Source: an uncultured Bacilli bacterium (GTDB lineage Bacteria > Bacillota_I > Bacilli_A > RF39 > UBA660). Taken from it: a stretch of 17,436 nucleotides of DNA. Location: NCBI GenBank assembly GCA_934132915.1, contig CAKPAK010000033.1, positions 1 to 17,436 of the forward strand, given 5' to 3'. A program made the translations under genes and the position numbers. A model generated the notes under the pieces. That model made no database searches. It was not told where the DNA came from and was given only the letters and a program-made list of their open reading frames with translations. Shown one piece after another: positions 13,981-17,436 of this stretch. Within the stretch, counting starts at the first letter, position 1; each line of letters begins with the position of its first letter.

Positions 13981-15036
13981 ATGAAAGATAGCTCCCCAAT
14001 CAGAATGATAATTAAAAATATGGAAGATATAAAACACTTAGAAAATACCCCTTCCATTAAATATATTAATTTAGATATTATGAACCCAAATTTAGAAGTA
14101 ATATACTATCTCCTAAAAAATGGAGAAAATTATTCTTATTCTGAATCATTAAAAGACGAAACGGGATATATTTATGTCTCTTATGATATTTTTAAACAAT
14201 CACAAAATTTTATATTAGACATTATTAATAGTATTCCTCTTTCTTTATCAGAATTAGAAATTGCCAGATTTTTATATATTACAATTGGGAAAAATATAGG
14301 ATATGACATTAACATATTACCCGATAAAAATGAAGTATTTAACTTGCAAAATATTAGTACCGTTAATAATTTATGGGGAAGCTTATATTATAGCAAAGGA
14401 ACAAATCATTCTTTAAGTAAACTATATTTATTTTTATGCCGAATCATGAATATTTCATGTAAAATCATTACAACTGGCCAGTTAGGTTACCAAAAAAATA
14501 TTTTATCCATTGATAATAGAGAATTAATAACGGATATTACACAAGATATTCCTTTTATTCAAGCCAATTTCAAAACTAAAAATTTTTTAGGATATAACGA
14601 TAATCTAACTTTAGATAAAAAGATTGCCTATATCAAAGATGATTATAATGATAATAAAATCGATACGATTCTTCTTCATTTAGACTACCAAAAAGAAAAT
14701 ATTTTTCAAGAAATGATGAATCAAACCAGCAAAATCATTCAAGTCAATCATGTAAAACCAATCGAACTAGGTATTATTTATAAAGAAATTTTTGAAAAAT
14801 ATTGTCCTAATTTTAATGTATCGATAACCAATCTTTATATTAATCATTATCAGAAAAAAGAACATTTCTTATTAATTAATTTCTCCCAAAAACATTACAG
14901 TTTCAACTATACTAGAAACAGTTTTGTTGAAATTCCTAAGGAAGAATTAATAAAAAATTTAGAAAACAAAAAAATAGGATTATATCTAAATGAAAAAATC
15001 CCATTTATTGATAATTTAACAGAACAAACAATCTAA
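13981..15036 (+). CDS. Transglutaminase-like protein lacking catalytic Cys and His
   Basis: This 351-aa protein has no signal peptide or membrane segment. Residues about 87-190 resemble a bacterial transglutaminase core: a helix SELEIARFLYITIGKNIGYD (90-109), then KGTNHSLSKLYLFLCRIMNI (139-158), then a strand ending in LITDITQDI (182-190), which matches the D-x-T motif. In active members a G-x-C holds the nucleophile and a His precedes the second strand. Here the equivalent positions read G140-T-N142 and Q-K-N-I-L near 171-175, so only the Asp (D185) remains. If the fold call is right, it is a pseudoenzyme. Residues 220-351 are mixed alpha/beta and unrecognised. It follows the second kinase and may belong to the system or simply be next to it. 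It could also be an unrelated family of similar pattern. Confidence 0.5.
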   Translation: MKDSSPIRMIIKNMEDIKHLENTPSIKYINLDIMNPNLEVIYYLLKNGENYSYSESLKDETGYIYVSYDIFKQSQNFILDIINSIPLSLSELEIARFLYITIGKNIGYDINILPDKNEVFNLQNISTVNNLWGSLYYSKGTNHSLSKLYLFLCRIMNISCKIITTGQLGYQKNILSIDNRELITDITQDIPFIQANFKTKNFLGYNDNLTLDKKIAYIKDDYNDNKIDTILLHLDYQKENIFQEMMNQTSKIIQVNHVKPIELGIIYKEIFEKYCPNFNVSITNLYINHYQKKEHFLLINFSQKHYSFNYTRNSFVEIPKEELIKNLENKKIGLYLNEKIPFIDNLTEQTI

Positions 15037-15064
15037 AGATATTTACGATAAAATATCTTTTTTT
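15035..15064 (+). terminator. Terminator at the end of the transglutaminase-like gene
   Basis: AAAGATATTT (15035-15044) pairs with AAATATCTTT (15051-15060), with a T run. The stem overlaps the stop codon. Confidence 0.7.
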
Positions 15065-15110
15065 AAAGGAAAAATATAAGTGAAGTATTTTAAAAGAAGG
15101 AGGAATTTTC

Positions 15111-17207
15111 ATGGATATTAGTTTTTTAAATCAAAATCAACAACAAGCTGTTGTACACGAAAAAGGACCAATGCTCGTTTTAGCGGGAGCTGGCTCTGGG
15201 AAAACAAGTGTCTTAACCAACCGGATTGCCTACTTAATAGAACAAGGAATTTCACCCGCGAACATTTTAGCCATTACTTTCACCAATAAAGCTGCTAGAG
15301 AAATGAAGGAAAGAGTAACAAAATTAATTGGACCAGACGCTAGATATATTCAAATTTCTACCTTTCACTCCTTTGGCTTAAAAATTCTAAAAGAAAATTA
15401 TGAGTTTTTAGGATATGAAAAAAATTTTATCATCTTAGATAGCGACGATACCCTAACCGTTGTCAAAAAATTAATGAAAGACTTAAATATGAATCCCAAA
15501 TACTATAATGCTAGAGAACTAAGAAGTAAAATTAGTTCTGCTAAAAATGAATTAATTAACCCTGAAAAATTTAAAAAACAGGAATTTGATGAAAAGGTAG
15601 TAACTTTATATAAGAAATATTGTGAAAAATTAAAAGCAGGAAATTCCGTAGACTTTGATGATTTATTAATTTTACCCATTAAATTATTTGAAATAAGTCC
15701 AAGTATCTTAAATAGTTATCAAGAAAGATATCAATACATTTTAATTGATGAATATCAAGATACGAATGAGGCACAGTATGTATTTAGTAAAATGCTTAGT
15801 AAAAAATATCGAAATATCTTTGTTGTAGGTGATAACGATCAGGCGATTTATGCTTTTAGAGGAGCAAATTATAAAAATATCCTAAATTTTGAAAAAGACT
15901 ATCCTGATTGCAAGATCATTCTCCTAGAAGAAAACTATCGTTCCACAAAAACGATTCTAAATGCCGCAAATAGTGTCATTAAACACAATAAACTAAGAAA
16001 AGATAAAAACTTGTGGAGCAATAATGAAGAAGGAGATAAAATAAAATATATAAAAACGGATGATGAAAAAGCAGAAGGAGACTATGTTGTAAAAGAAATC
16101 AAAAAACTAAAAGAAGCAGGGACAAGTTATGATGACATTGCGATCTTATATAGAACCAATGCTCAATCAAGAGCAATGGAAGAAGCCCTGCTAAAAGCAA
16201 ATATTCCTTACCGTATTATTGGTAGTTTCTATTTCTATAACCGAAAAGAAATTAAAGATTTACTATGTTATTTAAGATTAATCAATAACCCCAAAGATGA
16301 TGTTAGCCTATCTAGAGTCATTAACGTTCCCAAAAGAGGAATTGGCAATGTTACAATAGCAAACATAACTGCCAGAGCAGAAGAAAATAATACTTCCCTA
16401 TTTGAAGCCATAACCTCAGGAAAAGAACTAGCTTTTAAACAACTAATTGAAGAATTAACAAAAATGTCTGAAAATAAAACGCTAACAGAAATTGTTGAAC
16501 TTGTCCTAGAAAAAAGTGGACTAAAACAAGAACTAGTAGAAGAAAAAACACTAGAAAGTGAAATCCGTTTAGAAAACCTTGAAGAATTCAAATCCATTAC
16601 TAAAAATTATGAAAATGAATATGGAGAAGTGTCCCTTGATGATTTTTTAAATGAAATATCTCTTGTCTCTGATGTAACCGAACACGATGAAGGAAATAAT
16701 AAAGTCAGTCTAATGACGGTTCATTCCGTTAAAGGATTAGAATATGACGATGTATTCATTATTGGAATGGAAGAAGGAATATTTCCACATTATAATTCTA
16801 TTATGGAAGGGACAAATGAGGCTATCGAAGAAGAAAGAAGACTGTGTTATGTTGCCATTACTAGAGCAAAGAAAAAATTATGGATAATGAATACCAAAAA
16901 AAGAATGATCTATGGCCAAACGCAAGTTAACGCTCCTAGCCGTTTCGTTGATGAAATTGAGGATAAATACTTAGAAAGAGAAAAACAAACAACCTCTATC
17001 TTTACCAAAGTTGCTAAAATAAATAAAGAAAAAATGTATCGAAACACCAATGTCGACTATAACATTGGAGATAACATCCGACACGAAGATTATGGAGAAG
17101 GCGTTGTAACCGCAGTTGATAAAAAAATTATTACAGTAGCTTTCCCACATCCAATCGGCATCAAAAAGTTCATTAAAAATCATCGAAGTATTACCAAGGT
17201 AGGTTAA
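15111..17207 (+). CDS. pcrA: ATP-dependent DNA helicase PcrA (UvrD/Rep family)
   Basis: This 698-aa superfamily 1A 3'-5' helicase acts in nucleotide excision repair and in removing RecA or stalled RNA polymerase from DNA. It opens with the Q-motif LNQNQQQAV, Walker A GAGSGKT (Lys31) and ITFTNKAAREM (motif Ia). Walker B is DEYQDTN (213-219), followed by GDNDQAIYAFRGA (motif III) and LEENYRST (motif IV). Motif V is TVHSVKGLEYD and motif VI is RRLCYVAITRAKKKL. Residues about 650-698, with GDNIRHEDYGEGVV, form the Tudor-like domain that PcrA uses to contact RNA polymerase. It is slightly shorter than the usual 720-750 aa because the linker before this domain is short. The GAAGGAGG site sets the start. 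In many Firmicutes ligA follows pcrA; it does not start within the 229 bases left here. Confidence 0.96.
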   Translation: MDISFLNQNQQQAVVHEKGPMLVLAGAGSGKTSVLTNRIAYLIEQGISPANILAITFTNKAAREMKERVTKLIGPDARYIQISTFHSFGLKILKENYEFLGYEKNFIILDSDDTLTVVKKLMKDLNMNPKYYNARELRSKISSAKNELINPEKFKKQEFDEKVVTLYKKYCEKLKAGNSVDFDDLLILPIKLFEISPSILNSYQERYQYILIDEYQDTNEAQYVFSKMLSKKYRNIFVVGDNDQAIYAFRGANYKNILNFEKDYPDCKIILLEENYRSTKTILNAANSVIKHNKLRKDKNLWSNNEEGDKIKYIKTDDEKAEGDYVVKEIKKLKEAGTSYDDIAILYRTNAQSRAMEEALLKANIPYRIIGSFYFYNRKEIKDLLCYLRLINNPKDDVSLSRVINVPKRGIGNVTIANITARAEENNTSLFEAITSGKELAFKQLIEELTKMSENKTLTEIVELVLEKSGLKQELVEEKTLESEIRLENLEEFKSITKNYENEYGEVSLDDFLNEISLVSDVTEHDEGNNKVSLMTVHSVKGLEYDDVFIIGMEEGIFPHYNSIMEGTNEAIEEERRLCYVAITRAKKKLWIMNTKKRMIYGQTQVNAPSRFVDEIEDKYLEREKQTTSIFTKVAKINKEKMYRNTNVDYNIGDNIRHEDYGEGVVTAVDKKIITVAFPHPIGIKKFIKNHRSITKVG

Positions 17208-17293
17208 ACATACCCATAAAATACTTCTAAAAAATTCTTCTTTAAACAACAAAATATCTAACACAAATTCATGTTTTCCTAAGTATTTTCTTC

Positions 17294-17340
17294 AAAAAAG
17301 AAATATTTTCTAAAAAATAGTCAAATATTTCTTTTTTTTT
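17294..17340 (+). terminator. Terminator downstream of pcrA
   Basis: A 15-bp A/T-rich stem (17294-17308 with 17323-17337) carries its own T run. It lies about 90 nt after the pcrA stop; the stretch between shows no other feature. Confidence 0.65.
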
Positions 17341-17390
17341 ATGTCATTTAATGATATACTCTCATCTTTGACACTTTTTAAAGGATAAAA

Positions 17391-17431
17391 ACTCCCTAAC
17401 CCTTATTTTGAAAGGCTTTAGAGAGCTTTTT
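17391..17431. terminator. Bidirectional terminator-like hairpin near the window end
   Basis: CTCCCTAA...CCTT (17392-17404) pairs imperfectly with AAGG...TTAGAGAG (17412-17425), and TTTTT follows on both strands. It may serve a gene beyond the window on the minus strand, or a short transcript from a weak -10 (TATACT, 17355-17360). Confidence 0.45.
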
Positions 17432-17436
17432 AGTAT

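Noticed and set aside
16268..16597. 109-codon minus-strand frame inside pcrA
   Set aside because: Its low-complexity Ser-rich product mirrors the PcrA coding strand, and PcrA motifs confirm the plus frame.
1..17436. CRISPR array or rRNA genes
   Set aside because: No regularly spaced short repeats and no rRNA-like sequence were seen; the only structural RNA found is tRNA-Trp.

Overview
The window is AT-rich bacterial DNA that uses the standard genetic code. It has strong GGAGG-type ribosome binding sites, U-tract intrinsic terminators, and a PcrA helicase with the C-terminal Tudor-like domain found in Firmicutes. It most likely comes from a low-GC Firmicute in the Bacilli/Mollicutes-related group, perhaps an uncultured gut lineage. 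That placement is inferred from gene style, not from a marker phylogeny. Many genes share an extended -10 promoter, TATGCTATAAT.

Layout. Positions 1-1309 hold a FIST-domain sensor protein behind a strong promoter with two inverted repeats. Positions 1442-1819 (minus) hold a rhodanese lipoprotein whose terminator stem consists of two perfect DnaA-box sequences. Positions 1909-2545 hold an unknown 126-aa protein overlapping a DUF1292-type protein. Positions 2547-4061 (minus) hold a DUF3883/PD-(D/E)xK nuclease-like protein, just downstream of tRNA-Trp (4145-4220, minus). Positions 4413-5135 hold a small putative HTH protein, a cold-shock protein and a 41-aa GTG-start small ORF. Positions 5303-5938 hold a membrane-anchored SanA/YdcF-family protein.

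The most striking part is 6026-13887. It contains two consecutive copies of a two-gene module: an acyl-adenylating (ANL superfamily) enzyme, then a hybrid histidine kinase with seven predicted membrane segments. The two enzymes have diverged strongly, and so have the two membrane sensor domains. The kinase plus receiver halves are identical over 1,091 bp of DNA, and the 74-nt leaders ahead of the two enzymes match at 63 positions without a gap. This looks like a duplicated 'enzyme plus cognate membrane sensor' cassette in which input and enzyme diversify while the phosphorelay output is kept uniform by gene conversion. By architecture, though not by enzyme family, it recalls the CqsA/CqsS and LqsA/LqsS signal-synthase and 7TM-hybrid-kinase pairs. 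A signalling role is a hypothesis.

Downstream, 13981-15036 encodes a protein resembling a transglutaminase fold that lacks the catalytic Cys and His. Positions 15111-17207 encode PcrA. The final 229 bases hold two terminator-like hairpins and no convincing gene.
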